A DNA stretch of 64,000 bases from Streptomyces cyaneochromogenes. Its GTDB lineage: Bacteria > Actinomycetota > Actinomycetes > Streptomycetales > Streptomycetaceae. Shown in pieces: positions 37,634-46,204 of this stretch. Made by a program: the position numbers and the translations under genes. A model generated the notes under the pieces. It did no database searches. It was given only the letters and a program-made list of their open reading frames with translations, and was not told the DNA's origin. The stretch covers positions 1,798,001 to 1,862,000 of the forward strand of contig NZ_CP034539.1 of assembly GCF_003963535.1 (NCBI RefSeq), given 5' to 3'. Each line of letters starts with the position of its first letter. Position 1 is the first letter of the stretch.

Positions 37634-39004
37634 TTACTGGTTGGTGCAGGTGGACAGGGAGGCCGGGGGCACGGGGGCCGGGTCCAGCCAGGGCAGGTCG
37701 TGGCCCATCCGGTCGCGCTTGGTGCGCAGGTACGTCAGGTTGTGCTCGCCCGCCTGTACGGGCATCGGCTCCCGCTCGGTGACCTTGAGCCCGTGGGCGA
37801 GAAGCGCGTCGGACTTGTCGGGGTTGTTGGTCAGCAGGCGCACGCTGCGCACGCCCAGGTCGGCCAGGATCTGCGCGCCCGCTCCGTAGTCGCGGGCGTC
37901 GGCGGGCAGGCCGAGTTCGAGGTTGGCGTCGAGGGTGTCGCGGCCGCGCTCCTGGAGCTCGTACGCGCGCAGCTTGGACATCAGGCCGATGCCCCGGCCC
38001 TCGTGTCCGCGCAGGTAGACGACGATCCCCCGACCCTCGGCCCGGATCCGATCCAGGGCCGCCTCCAGCTGGGGGCCGCAGTCGCAGCGCAGGGAGTGGA
38101 AGACGTCTCCGGTGAGGCACTCGGAGTGGACGCGGACGAGTACGTCCTCGCCGTCGCCGATCTCGCCGTGGACGAGGGCGACGTGCTCGACGCCGTCGAC
38201 GGTGGAGCGGTAGCCGTGCGCCGTGAAGGTGCCGTGGGCGGTGGGCAGGTGGACCTCGGCCTCGCGACGGACGGTGGGTTCGACGCCCGGCTCGGAGAGG
38301 ACCGGCTCCTGCTCGGCCGGCTGCGACTCGGCCTGCTCCCGCGGTTCGGCGCCGCGCAGGTAGGCGATCAGGTCCTCGATGGAGATGATCGTCAGGCCGT
38401 GCTTGCGGGCGAACGGGATCAGCTGGGGCAGCCGCAGCATCTCGCCGTCCGCGCCGGCGATCTCGACGATGGCGCCGGCCGGGCGCAGCCCCGCGAGCCG
38501 GGCCAGGTCGACGGCGGCCTCGGTGTGGCCGTTGCGGACGAGGACGCCGCCGGGCCTGGCGCGCAGCGGGAAGATGTGGCCGGGGCGGACGAGGTCCGAC
38601 GGCTGCGCCTTGCCGCTCGCGAGGAGCCGCAGCGTGGTGGCCCGGTCGGAGGCCGAGATGCCCGTGGTCACGCCGTGCTCGGCGGAGGCGTCCACGGAGA
38701 CCGTGAACGCGGTCTTCATCGACTCGGTGTTGTCCTCGACCATCTGCGGAAGCCCCAGCCGGTCCAGCTCCTCGGGCTCCATGGGGGCGCAGATCAGGCC
38801 ACGGCACTCGCTCATCATGAAGGCGACGATCTCGGGGGTGATCTTCTCGGCGGCGACGACGAGGTCGCCCTCGTTCTCCCGGTTCTCGTCGTCGACCACC
38901 ACGATCGGGCGGCCCGCGGCGATGTCGGCGACGGCCTGCTCGACGGGGTCGAGGGTGAGGTCCTCCGGACCTTCGGTGCGGTACAGGATCGGTGCCGTGG
39001 TCAT
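37634..39004 (-). CDS. ribAB: Bifunctional DHBP synthase / GTP cyclohydrolase II
   Basis: 456 aa. Residues about 10-215 are RibB ([38 protein letters not shown]). Residues about 250-430 are RibA, with the zinc cysteines in [30 protein letters not shown] and [10 protein letters not shown] Glu/Pro-rich linker joins them. It makes the two riboflavin precursors from ribulose-5-phosphate and GTP. ATG at 39004 overlaps the ribM stop. Confidence 0.96.
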   Translation of the reverse strand: MTTAPILYRTEGPEDLTLDPVEQAVADIAAGRPIVVVDDENRENEGDLVVAAEKITPEIVAFMMSECRGLICAPMEPEELDRLGLPQMVEDNTESMKTAFTVSVDASAEHGVTTGISASDRATTLRLLASGKAQPSDLVRPGHIFPLRARPGGVLVRNGHTEAAVDLARLAGLRPAGAIVEIAGADGEMLRLPQLIPFARKHGLTIISIEDLIAYLRGAEPREQAESQPAEQEPVLSEPGVEPTVRREAEVHLPTAHGTFTAHGYRSTVDGVEHVALVHGEIGDGEDVLVRVHSECLTGDVFHSLRCDCGPQLEAALDRIRAEGRGIVVYLRGHEGRGIGLMSKLRAYELQERGRDTLDANLELGLPADARDYGAGAQILADLGVRSVRLLTNNPDKSDALLAHGLKVTEREPMPVQAGEHNLTYLRTKRDRMGHDLPWLDPAPVPPASLSTCTNQ

Positions 39005-39651
39005 GCCGGCGCTCCTTCCAGGACGGGCCGCGCGTCCCTGCGGGAGCGCAGCCACCAGTCGCGCATGCCCCACAGGACGAGTGCGCCGTAGATGACGTAG
39101 ACGAAGCCGGAGAAGGCGTAGCCGTTGGCGAAGTTGAGGGGGACGCCGACGAGGTCGACGAGCAGCCAGGCGAACCAGAACTCGACCATGCCGCGCGCCT
39201 GGGCGTACATGGCGACGATGGTGCCGACGAATATGTAGGCGTCGGGCCAGGGGTCCCAGGACAGGGTCGGGTACGCCTTGAAGAGCAGCGCCACCGCGAC
39301 GGTGCCGGCGGCGGCCGCCGCGAGCATCGCGCCGCGCTCGCGCCAGGTGGCGAACCGTACGGCGATGTGGCCGTCGCCCCCGTCTTCGGGCCGGCCCTTG
39401 CTGCGCTGCCACTGCCACCAGCCGTACAGGGCGACGAGCATGACGACCGCCTGCTTGCCCGCGCTGCCGGTGAGGTGGCCGAAGAAGGCGCCGAAGAGGA
39501 TCAGGCCGGCCAGGAACTGCACGGGCCAGGTCCATATGGAGCGCCGCCAGCCGAGGGCGAGGGCGGCCAGGCCGAAGAGGTTGCCGACCATGTCGGACCA
39601 GAGGATGTGCTGGCCGAACAGGGCGAAGGCCTCGGAGTTCAGCGAGTTCAC
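39001..39651 (-). CDS. ribM: PnuC-like riboflavin transporter RibM
   Basis: 216 aa with about seven membrane segments, PnuC family ([11 protein letters not shown] and the [21 protein letters not shown] block). Within FMN-riboswitch-led rib operons of actinobacteria this paralogue is the riboflavin carrier RibM rather than an NMN transporter, so I name it so from context. GTG start overlaps the ribE stop and its own stop overlaps ribAB. Confidence 0.88.
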   Translation of the reverse strand: MNSLNSEAFALFGQHILWSDMVGNLFGLAALALGWRRSIWTWPVQFLAGLILFGAFFGHLTGSAGKQAVVMLVALYGWWQWQRSKGRPEDGGDGHIAVRFATWRERGAMLAAAAAGTVAVALLFKAYPTLSWDPWPDAYIFVGTIVAMYAQARGMVEFWFAWLLVDLVGVPLNFANGYAFSGFVYVIYGALVLWGMRDWWLRSRRDARPVLEGAPA

Positions 39652-40265
39652 TTGGCCGTCGCCCCTTCGGAGGAGAGCCGGTCGCCCAGCATCCGCTCGA
39701 CGTACTTGGCGATGACGTCGACCTCGAGGTTGACCGGGTCGCCGGGCTGCTTCAGGCCGAGCGTGGTCAGGGCGAGGGTGGTGGGGATGAGGCTGACGGT
39801 GAAGAAGTCGGGCCCGGCGTCGACGACGGTGAGGCTGATGCCGTCGACGGTGATGGAGCCCTTCTCGACGACGTACCGGGAGAGGTCCGCGGGCAGCGAG
39901 ACCTTCACGATCTCCCAGTTGTCGGAGGGCTTGCGCTCCAGCACCTCGCCGGTGCCGTCGACGTGTCCCTGCACGATGTGCCCGCCGAGGCGGGCGCCCA
40001 CGGCGGTGGGGCGTTCGAGGTTGACGCGGGAGCCGACGGCGAGGACGCCCAGGCTGGAGCGGTTCAGGGTCTCGGCCATGACGTCGGCGGTGAACTCGTC
40101 GCCCTCGTGGTCGACGACCGTGAGGCAGACCCCGTTGACCGCGATGGAGTCGCCGTGCTTCGCGCCGTCGGTGACGACGGGGCCGCGCACTCGGAAGCGA
40201 CAGGCGTCGTCGAGGGTCTCGACGGCGGTGATCTCGCCCAGCTCTTCGACGATACCGGTGAACAC
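39648..40265 (-). CDS. ribE: Riboflavin synthase alpha subunit
   Basis: 205 aa with the duplicated lumazine-binding fold. First half: [31 protein letters not shown]. Second half: [27 protein letters not shown]. It converts two ribityllumazines to riboflavin plus a pyrimidine. GTG start at 40265 after AGGAGG. First gene of the operon, 145 bp downstream of the FMN riboswitch. Confidence 0.96.
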   Translation of the reverse strand: MFTGIVEELGEITAVETLDDACRFRVRGPVVTDGAKHGDSIAVNGVCLTVVDHEGDEFTADVMAETLNRSSLGVLAVGSRVNLERPTAVGARLGGHIVQGHVDGTGEVLERKPSDNWEIVKVSLPADLSRYVVEKGSITVDGISLTVVDAGPDFFTVSLIPTTLALTTLGLKQPGDPVNLEVDVIAKYVERMLGDRLSSEGATAK

Positions 40266-40409
40266 TTCCCGGGTCCTCCTGCCACATAGGGGCACGGACT
40301 CCGGGGCCTGTCGATGACGACAGAATGTACGAGCAGGGACACCGGGGGCGACGCCGAACAGAGTTCGCCTCATGGACGAACCGATACGGCGGCGCGCACG
40401 AATGCCCGC

Positions 40410-40542
40410 CCGCCGCGCACTGCCTCCCATCCGGACTTTAACCGTCGGTCCAGGAATTTCACCTGGTCAACCGGCCGCTGGAGGCGACCGGGTCGCGGAC
40501 TGTAACCGCCGGTTCGGACTTTCACCGACCCCGGAGTGCGCT
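40410..40542 (-). ncRNA. FMN riboswitch (RFN element) of the rib operon
   Basis: On the minus strand GGTCGGTGAAAGTCCGAACC, GCGGTTACAGTCCGCGA, CCAGGTGAAATTCCTGG, CCGACGGTTAAAGTCCGGAT and GGGAGGCAGTG occur in order, the full set of conserved RFN helices. It should bind FMN and turn down ribE-ribM-ribAB-ribH, and perhaps the his genes behind them. Confidence 0.96.
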
Positions 40543-40696
40543 GCTTCTGGTACAGGGCCAGTGTGCCACGCCTGATCGGCGTCCATACGGGTGGCCGGTG
40601 TGGAGTGGCTCACAGACACTCTCACTGGACTTCTCCGGCAGATCGGCGCGCCCCCAACTCCCCTGCACGGGAATGCGCTTGAGAATGATCCGAGAT

Positions 40697-40739
40697 TGGT
40701 CCATACCTATTGACGCTATGGTCTAGTCCTCTCTAGTGT
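40697..40739 (+). promoter_or_regulatory. Chitinase-type promoter without a chitinase gene
   Basis: TGGTCCATACCT (40697-40708) and TGGTCTAGTCCT (40719-40730) lie 22 bp apart around TTGACG (40710-40715), with TAGTGT (40734-40739) as -10. The arrangement copies the GH18 promoter at 23041-23081, whose second repeat is identical. No secreted protein follows; the next gene is an SDR at 40938. Confidence 0.8.
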
Positions 40740-40803
40740 GCGGGAACCTCTTCGGCCTCTCGGACCTCTCCCCAGCAGGGAACACACAACCCCTGCCCAG
40801 ACG

Positions 40804-40843
40804 GCCCGGCGGCGGTGACGACGGCCCTTGCCCGCCGCCGGGC
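40804..40843 (+). terminator. Hairpin shortly after the orphan chitinase-type promoter
   Basis: GCCCGGCGGCGG (40804-40815) pairs perfectly with CCGCCGCCGGGC (40832-40843), 16-nt loop, 65 bp after the -10 box. It looks like the terminator of a missing gene or of a short RNA. Confidence 0.7.
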
Positions 40844-40937
40844 CTCCCAACTCCCGTTGCCGGAGGGTCTGGCAGGGTGAGGGGATGACGACAGTGACAG
40901 TCGAGATGTGCCGCGAGAGGCAAAGGACTGACACGAG

Positions 40938-41693
40938 ATGACCACGATCCTGGTGACCGGCTGCACCGGAACGCTCGGCCGGCTCGTCGCGGAGCGGCTG
41001 CGGGCGGACGGGCACGAGGTGCGGGTGCTCAGCCGGCACGCCCAGCCGTACGCCGTCGACCTGCGCAAGGGCGGTTCCGGGCTGGACGCGGCGGTGGAGG
41101 GCGTGGACACGATCGTGCACTGCGCGACCGCGCCGGGCGGCGGTGACGAGGAGGCGGCCGCGCATCTGATCGCGGCGGCGCGGCGGGCCGACGTACGGCA
41201 CCTGGTGTACATCTCGATCGTCGGCGTCGACCGGGTGCCCCTGGGCTACTACCGGGCCAAGCTCGCCGTGGAGGGGCTGGTGGAGGAGTCGGGGCTGGGC
41301 TGGACGGTGCTGCGGGCGACGCAGTTCCACGACCTGCCGGCGAGGCTGTTCGGGACCGTGTCCAAGGCGCCCGTCATGCTGCTGCCGGCCCGGGTGAAGG
41401 ACCAGCCGGTCGAGGTGGCCGAGGTCGCGAACCGGCTCGCCGAACTGGCTGTGGGCGCCCCGGCCGGGCGGGTCCCGGACATGGGCGGCCCCGAGGTGCG
41501 AACCCTCGACTCACTGGCCCGCGCGTACCTCAGCGCGACAGGGCGCAGACGCCTCGTGGTGAACGTGCCGCTGTGGGGGAAGGCGTACAGGGGCTTTTGC
41601 TCGGGTGGCCATCTGACGCCTGGACTTGCGGTGGGGAAGGGGACGTTCGAGGAGTATCTGGGGCGGCGGTTCGGGGGTGGGCAGGAGGTCTGA
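40938..41693 (+). CDS. NAD(P)H-binding atypical SDR (NmrA/YwnB-like)
   Basis: 251 aa. Rossmann start TILVTGCTGTLGRLVAERL, then VDTIVHCATAPGG and GYYRAKLAVEGLVEESGLGWTVLRATQFHD, typical of atypical SDRs lacking the full catalytic triad. Redox or sensor role unknown. It is the first gene downstream of the orphan chitinase-type promoter, with a hairpin between. Confidence 0.88.
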   Translation: MTTILVTGCTGTLGRLVAERLRADGHEVRVLSRHAQPYAVDLRKGGSGLDAAVEGVDTIVHCATAPGGGDEEAAAHLIAAARRADVRHLVYISIVGVDRVPLGYYRAKLAVEGLVEESGLGWTVLRATQFHDLPARLFGTVSKAPVMLLPARVKDQPVEVAEVANRLAELAVGAPAGRVPDMGGPEVRTLDSLARAYLSATGRRRLVVNVPLWGKAYRGFCSGGHLTPGLAVGKGTFEEYLGRRFGGGQEV

Positions 41694-41756
41694 GGCGGGG
41701 TGCGGCGGCGGCTGTACGGGCTGGGTCGGGGGGGCCGCGACGTCCGTTCGGTCTGC

Positions 41757-42057
41757 GCCGGGTTTTGCGGCAGCCGCACGGGTTGAGCCAGGACTCCCGG
41801 CGACCGCACGGGGGCTGCGCCAGGTTTCCGCGGCAGCCGCACGGGTCTAGCCAGGGCTCCCGGCGACCGTACGTCCTGCGCCGGATTCCGGCAGCCGCAC
41901 CGGTTGAGCCAGGACTCCCCCGACCGTACGACCCGCGCCGGATTCCGCGGCAGCCGCACGGCTTGAGCCGTTTTCGCGGCAGCCGTACGAGTTGAGCCAG
42001 AGCTCCCCGGCGACCGCACAGCCCGAGCCAGGGCACCCCGGCGACCGCACGGCTTGG
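41757..42057. repeat. Tandem array of alternating 30-bp units
   Basis: About ten roughly 30-bp units of two alternating types: A (GCCGGATTCCGCGGCAGCCG then CACGGNTTGA) and B (GCCAGGACTCCCCGGCGACC then GYACGNNCNGC). Five of each occur with indels. A units carry the small palindrome GCGGCAGCCGC. The array fills nearly all of the 368 bp between the converging SDR and ROK genes. ORFs across it are repetitive artefacts. Confidence 0.8.
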
Positions 42058-42061
42058 CGGG

Positions 42062-43312
42062 TCACCGGTCGGGCGGTGCGAACAGGTCGTCCTGTGCGGC
42101 GTCCCGCGCCGTGAGCAGCGCTCCGCGCAGGACCGCGGCGCCGCCCAGGCTGCTGGGCCGCACGGTCGTCGCCAGCGGCGACATCCGCCGGATCCGCTCC
42201 TCCACCCGCCCGGCGAGCTCCTCGCCGCCCGCCTGTCCGACCTCCCCGCCCAGGACCACGCAGCCGGGGTCCAGGATGGCGACGACGGAGGCGACGCCGA
42301 TGGCGAGGCGGTCGGCCAGGGCGTCCAGGAAGCGGGAGGCGGACGCCGGGTCGTGGAGTGAACCGTCCGGCGGTGCGATGTCGGAGGTGCGGGGCGAGTC
42401 GGTGGGCGCGACCCGCGCCACCGCGCCCCTCACCACCCCCGCGGCGACCGGCTCGTGCACGGCGTCGCCCTTCACCGTCAGCCCGCACTCCCCCGCCAGC
42501 TCCACGATCGCCGCCGCCCCCGCCAGCGAGTGGAACCCCCCGTCGCAGTCCACCGCCGACGGCAGCCCCGACGTCCCCGGCACCGGCAGGAATCCGATCT
42601 CGCCGGTGCCGCCGGAGGCGCCGCGGCGCAGGGCGCCGTCGAGGACCACGGCCGCGCCGGTGCCGTGGCCCAGCCACAGGAGTACGAAGGTGTCCCGGTC
42701 GCGGGCCACCCCGTCGCGCTGTTCCGCGAGGGCCGCGAGGTTGGTCTCGTTCTCGACGTTGACACGGGCCTCGGGGAGCCGTTCCTGCAGGGCCGCCACC
42801 AGGCGGCGGTGCCATGCGGGCAGGCCCGAGGAGTCGCGCAGCTCACCGCTGGCCGGGTCGATGAGGCCCGGGGCGCCGATGCCCACCGTGTGGAGCCGGT
42901 CGGCCCCCGCCTCCTTCACGACCCGCTCCACCAGGGCCACCGCCTGCTCCACCGCGGGCCCGGTCCCCGTGTCGCCGCCGATCGGCACCGACGCCTCGGC
43001 GAGCACGGCCCCGACCAGGTCGGACACCACCACCGAGACGCCCTCGGTACGGACGTCCAGCGCCGCCAGATGGGCCCGGCCGGCGACGATGCCGTACAGC
43101 TTGGCGTTGGGCCCGCGCCGCTGCTCGCCGGCCTCGCCGACCACCTCGATCAGGCCGGCGTCGGTGAGGCGCTCGACGAGGTCGGCGACGGTCGGCCGGG
43201 ACAGGCCGGTCAGGTGCTTCAACTGCCCTGCCGTCAACGGGCCCTCCTGCTGGAGCAGGCGCAGGGCGAGCCGGTCGTTGATGGCCCGGGCGGTGCTCGG
43301 GGATGCGGGCAT
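42062..43312 (-). CDS. ROK family transcriptional regulator
   Basis: 416 aa. N-terminal MarR-like winged helix (about 8-75, with GLSRPTVADLVERLTDAGLI). The ROK sugar-kinase fold follows: GIGAPGLIDP, NVENETNLAALAEQ, LLWLGHGTGAAVVLDG and GGTGEIGFLPV. The usual zinc-site CxCGxxGC is replaced by a VDCDGGFHSLAG segment, so the zinc motif is degenerate. It probably senses a sugar and represses the divergent MFS gene. ATG at 43312. Confidence 0.9.
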   Translation of the reverse strand: MPASPSTARAINDRLALRLLQQEGPLTAGQLKHLTGLSRPTVADLVERLTDAGLIEVVGEAGEQRRGPNAKLYGIVAGRAHLAALDVRTEGVSVVVSDLVGAVLAEASVPIGGDTGTGPAVEQAVALVERVVKEAGADRLHTVGIGAPGLIDPASGELRDSSGLPAWHRRLVAALQERLPEARVNVENETNLAALAEQRDGVARDRDTFVLLWLGHGTGAAVVLDGALRRGASGGTGEIGFLPVPGTSGLPSAVDCDGGFHSLAGAAAIVELAGECGLTVKGDAVHEPVAAGVVRGAVARVAPTDSPRTSDIAPPDGSLHDPASASRFLDALADRLAIGVASVVAILDPGCVVLGGEVGQAGGEELAGRVEERIRRMSPLATTVRPSSLGGAAVLRGALLTARDAAQDDLFAPPDR

Positions 43313-43369
43313 GCCGGGATCCTTCCAGATCGGCGGGGCCGTACCGTGGGCGACCACTTTATTGCCTAT

Positions 43370-43392
43370 CTATCAGGCAGGGTTCCTGATAG
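43370..43392. promoter_or_regulatory. Inverted-repeat operator between ROK and MFS genes
   Basis: CTATCAGG (43370-43377), 7 nt, CCTGATAG (43385-43392): a perfect 8-bp inverted repeat in an AT-rich patch of the 156-bp divergent gap. It is well placed for autoregulation by the ROK protein. Confidence 0.65.
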
Positions 43393-43468
43393 TTTACGCG
43401 CGGATCAGTACCAGCAGCTCAACTACCAGTGACTCAGGGACCAGGCGAGGACCGGGAGGGGCCGGACA

Positions 43469-44680
43469 ATGAGTGAGGTGGTCTACGACCTGCGCGAGGT
43501 GAGGCGTGCCCGGTACGCCGTGGCGGCCGTCTTCGCCGTGCACGGTGCCGTCACCGGCTCGTTCGCGACACGGGTGCCGTGGATCCAGGACCATGCCGGG
43601 GTCAGCGCCGGACAGCTGGGGCTCGCGCTCGCCTTCCCCGCGCTCGGCGCGTCCGTCGCGATGCCGCTGGCCGGAAGCATCAGTCACCGCTTCGGCGCGC
43701 GCAACGCCCTGCGCGGGCTGATCGCCCTGTGGACGCTCGCGCTGATCCTGCCCTCCCTCGCCCCCAACCTGCTGACCCTCTGCCTGGCTCTGTTCGCCTA
43801 CGGCGCCACGGCGGGCATGGCCGACGTGGCGATGAACGCGCTCGGCGTCGAGGTGGAGAACCGCCTGGACCGGTCGATCATGTCGGGGCTGCACGGGATG
43901 TGGAGCGCCGGCGCCCTGATCGGTTCGGCGGCCGGCACGCTCGCGGCCCACCTGGGCTCGGACGCCCGGCTGCACCACGCCCTCGCGGCGGCGGCCCTCA
44001 CCGTCCTCGGCGTCCTGGCCTGCCAGTGGGTGCTCGACCTGCAGCCCGCCGAGGACGAGGAGCCGCCGCCCCGGTTCGCGCTGCCGCCCCGGTCGGCGCT
44101 GCTCATCGGCGCGGTCGGGTTCTGCGCGGTCTTCGCGGAGGGCGCGAGCCTGGACTGGTCGGCGGTCTATCTGCGGGACCAGCTGGGCACCTCGGCCGGT
44201 CTCGCGGCGGCGTGCACGACCGGGTTCACGCTCACCATGGCGATCGCCCGGATCGCGGGTGACAAGGTGGTGGACCGCTACGGAGCCGTGCGCACGGTCC
44301 GGTTCAGCGGTGTCCTGGCCACGCTGGGCGGCCTGCTCATCGTGGTGTCGGACCGGCCGGCCCTGGCGATGGCCGGGTTCGGGCTGCTCGGTCTGGGTAT
44401 CGCCGTGGTCGTGCCGCTGTGCTTCGCGGCGGCGGGCCGCAGCGGCCCCAACCCCAGTCTCGCGATCGCGGGCGTCGCGACGATCACGTACACCTCAGGG
44501 CTCATCGCCCCGAGCGCGATCGGCGGGATCGCCCAGGCCACCAGCCTGATGGTGTCCTTCTGCCTGGTCACCGTGCTGTCCTCGGGCCTCGTCGTGTTCG
44601 CGCGGGTCCTGCGCGTCGGCGACCGCGACCGCCCGAAGGTCAGCCGCCCGGACGCGGCAGTTCCGGACCCGCGGCTCTGA
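43469..44680 (+). CDS. MFS transporter, probably sugar-type
   Basis: 403 aa, about 12 membrane segments. RYAVAAVFAVHGAVTGSFATRVPWIQDHAG and HRFGARNALRG are typical of the FucP/YbjJ-like bacterial MFS group; a second half (GFCAVFAEGASLDWSAVYLRD) agrees. Substrate is probably a sugar or derivative, from pairing with a divergent ROK regulator (inference). Confidence 0.88.
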   Translation: MSEVVYDLREVRRARYAVAAVFAVHGAVTGSFATRVPWIQDHAGVSAGQLGLALAFPALGASVAMPLAGSISHRFGARNALRGLIALWTLALILPSLAPNLLTLCLALFAYGATAGMADVAMNALGVEVENRLDRSIMSGLHGMWSAGALIGSAAGTLAAHLGSDARLHHALAAAALTVLGVLACQWVLDLQPAEDEEPPPRFALPPRSALLIGAVGFCAVFAEGASLDWSAVYLRDQLGTSAGLAAACTTGFTLTMAIARIAGDKVVDRYGAVRTVRFSGVLATLGGLLIVVSDRPALAMAGFGLLGLGIAVVVPLCFAAAGRSGPNPSLAIAGVATITYTSGLIAPSAIGGIAQATSLMVSFCLVTVLSSGLVVFARVLRVGDRDRPKVSRPDAAVPDPRL

Positions 44681-44794
44681 AAGCCACCCTGAGCGGGCGC
44701 TCAGGATGCCTGATCAACCCGGGTCGGCACCGCCTCTGCCGTCCCCTGACAATGGTCCGGACACTCACTCGCACGACGAAAGTGAAACCGCACC

Positions 44795-46204
44795 ATGGAT
44801 CTCGGCGTCCGCTGGAAACTGCACGGCGACGGACGCACGCCGGCGCCCGGAGCGGTCGTCCGCCCCGACGAACGGCTCTCCTGGCCCCGCACCTTCGGGC
44901 TCGGCGCCCAGCATGTGGTGGCCATGTTCGGCGCGTCCTTCGTGGCGCCGGTCCTGATGGGGCTCGACCCCAACCTGGCGATCATGATGTCGGGCGTCGC
45001 GACGGTCGTCTTCCTGCTCGCCACCCGCGGCCGGGTGCCCAGTTACCTCGGCTGTTCCCTCTCCTTCGTCGGCGTCGCGGCGGTCATCCGGGCCGACGGC
45101 GGTACGAGCGCGACCGTGACCGGCGCGGTACTCGTCGTCGGTGTCGTGCTGTTCCTGGTCGGTCTCGCCGTGCGGCGGTTCGGGGCGCGGATCATCCACG
45201 CCACGATGCCGCCGATCGTCACCGGCGCCGTCGTGATGCTGATCGGCTTCAACCTCGCCCCGGTGACGGCCGCGACGTACTGGCCGCAGGACCAGTGGAC
45301 GGCGCTGCTGGTGATGCTGTTCACCGGGCTGGCGGTCGTCTGTCTGCGCGGGTTCTGGTCCCGGATCGCGATCTTCCTCGGCCTGATCTTCGGCTACGGC
45401 ATCTCCTGGGCCTTCGACCGGATCTTCGGCAGGATCCACTCGGTCGACGCGAGCGGCAAGCTCACCGACCACTGGCGGCTCGACCTGTCCGGGGTCTCGA
45501 AGGCCGACTGGATCGGGCTGCCCGACCTGCACGGCCCGTCCTTCCAGTGGTCGGCCATCCTGGTCGCGCTGCCCGTCGTCATCGCCCTGGTCGCCGAGAA
45601 CGCCGGGCACGTCAAGGCGGTCGGCGAGATGACCGGCGACAACCTGGACGACAAGCTGGGCACGGCGATCTCCGCGGACGGCGCCGCCTCGGTGCTCTCC
45701 ACCGCGGTGGGCGGCCCGCCCAACACCACGTACTCCGAGAACATCGGCGTGATGGCAGCGACCCGCGTCTACTCGACCGCCGCCTACTGGGCCGCCGCCG
45801 GCTTCGCGCTGCTCTTCGGTGTCTGCCCCAAGTTCGGCGCGGTCGTGGCCGCGATCCCGGGCGGCGTCCTCGGCGGCATCACCGTCATCCTGTACGGCAT
45901 GATCGGCCTGCTCGGCGCCCAGATCTGGATCAACGCCGAGGTCGACCTGCGCAATCCGCTCAACCTGGTGCCGGCCGCGGCGGGCATCATCATCGGCGTC
46001 GGCAACGTCACCATGGAGTTCACCGACACCTTCGAGCTGAGCGGCATCGCGCTGGGCACGCTGGTGGTCATCACCGGCTACCACGCGCTGCGGGCGTTCG
46101 CCCCGGCCCATCTCAAGACGCAGGAGCCGCTGCTCGACGAAGGCACGTCCTCCTACGACGAGGAGAGCGGCACCGGCGAGGGAACTCAGCGCGCCAGGTC
46201 ATAG
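44795..46204 (+). CDS. NCS2 family uracil/xanthine permease
   Basis: 469 aa with about 14 membrane segments. FGLGAQHVVAMFGASFVAPVL and the signature regions ALVAENAGHVKAVGEM and VGGPPNTTYSENIGVMAATR define nucleobase:cation symporter-2, uracil (UraA/PyrP) subgroup. The Glu/Gly-rich C-terminus overlaps the convergent GH6 gene by 19 bp. Confidence 0.93.
   Translation: MDLGVRWKLHGDGRTPAPGAVVRPDERLSWPRTFGLGAQHVVAMFGASFVAPVLMGLDPNLAIMMSGVATVVFLLATRGRVPSYLGCSLSFVGVAAVIRADGGTSATVTGAVLVVGVVLFLVGLAVRRFGARIIHATMPPIVTGAVVMLIGFNLAPVTAATYWPQDQWTALLVMLFTGLAVVCLRGFWSRIAIFLGLIFGYGISWAFDRIFGRIHSVDASGKLTDHWRLDLSGVSKADWIGLPDLHGPSFQWSAILVALPVVIALVAENAGHVKAVGEMTGDNLDDKLGTAISADGAASVLSTAVGGPPNTTYSENIGVMAATRVYSTAAYWAAAGFALLFGVCPKFGAVVAAIPGGVLGGITVILYGMIGLLGAQIWINAEVDLRNPLNLVPAAAGIIIGVGNVTMEFTDTFELSGIALGTLVVITGYHALRAFAPAHLKTQEPLLDEGTSSYDEESGTGEGTQRARS

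Noticed and set aside
39001..39651. NMN transporter PnuC
   Set aside because: Same family, but the FMN riboswitch and rib operon context favour the riboflavin carrier RibM.
41530..42036. Minus-strand ORF with repeated CGCRG and SPGS peptides
   Set aside because: It is the translation of the tandem DNA repeat array plus the antisense of the SDR gene; the repeat units are not kept in a constant frame.
41757..42057. CRISPR array
   Set aside because: Units are directly adjacent, degenerate and of two alternating types, with no unique spacers and no cas genes.
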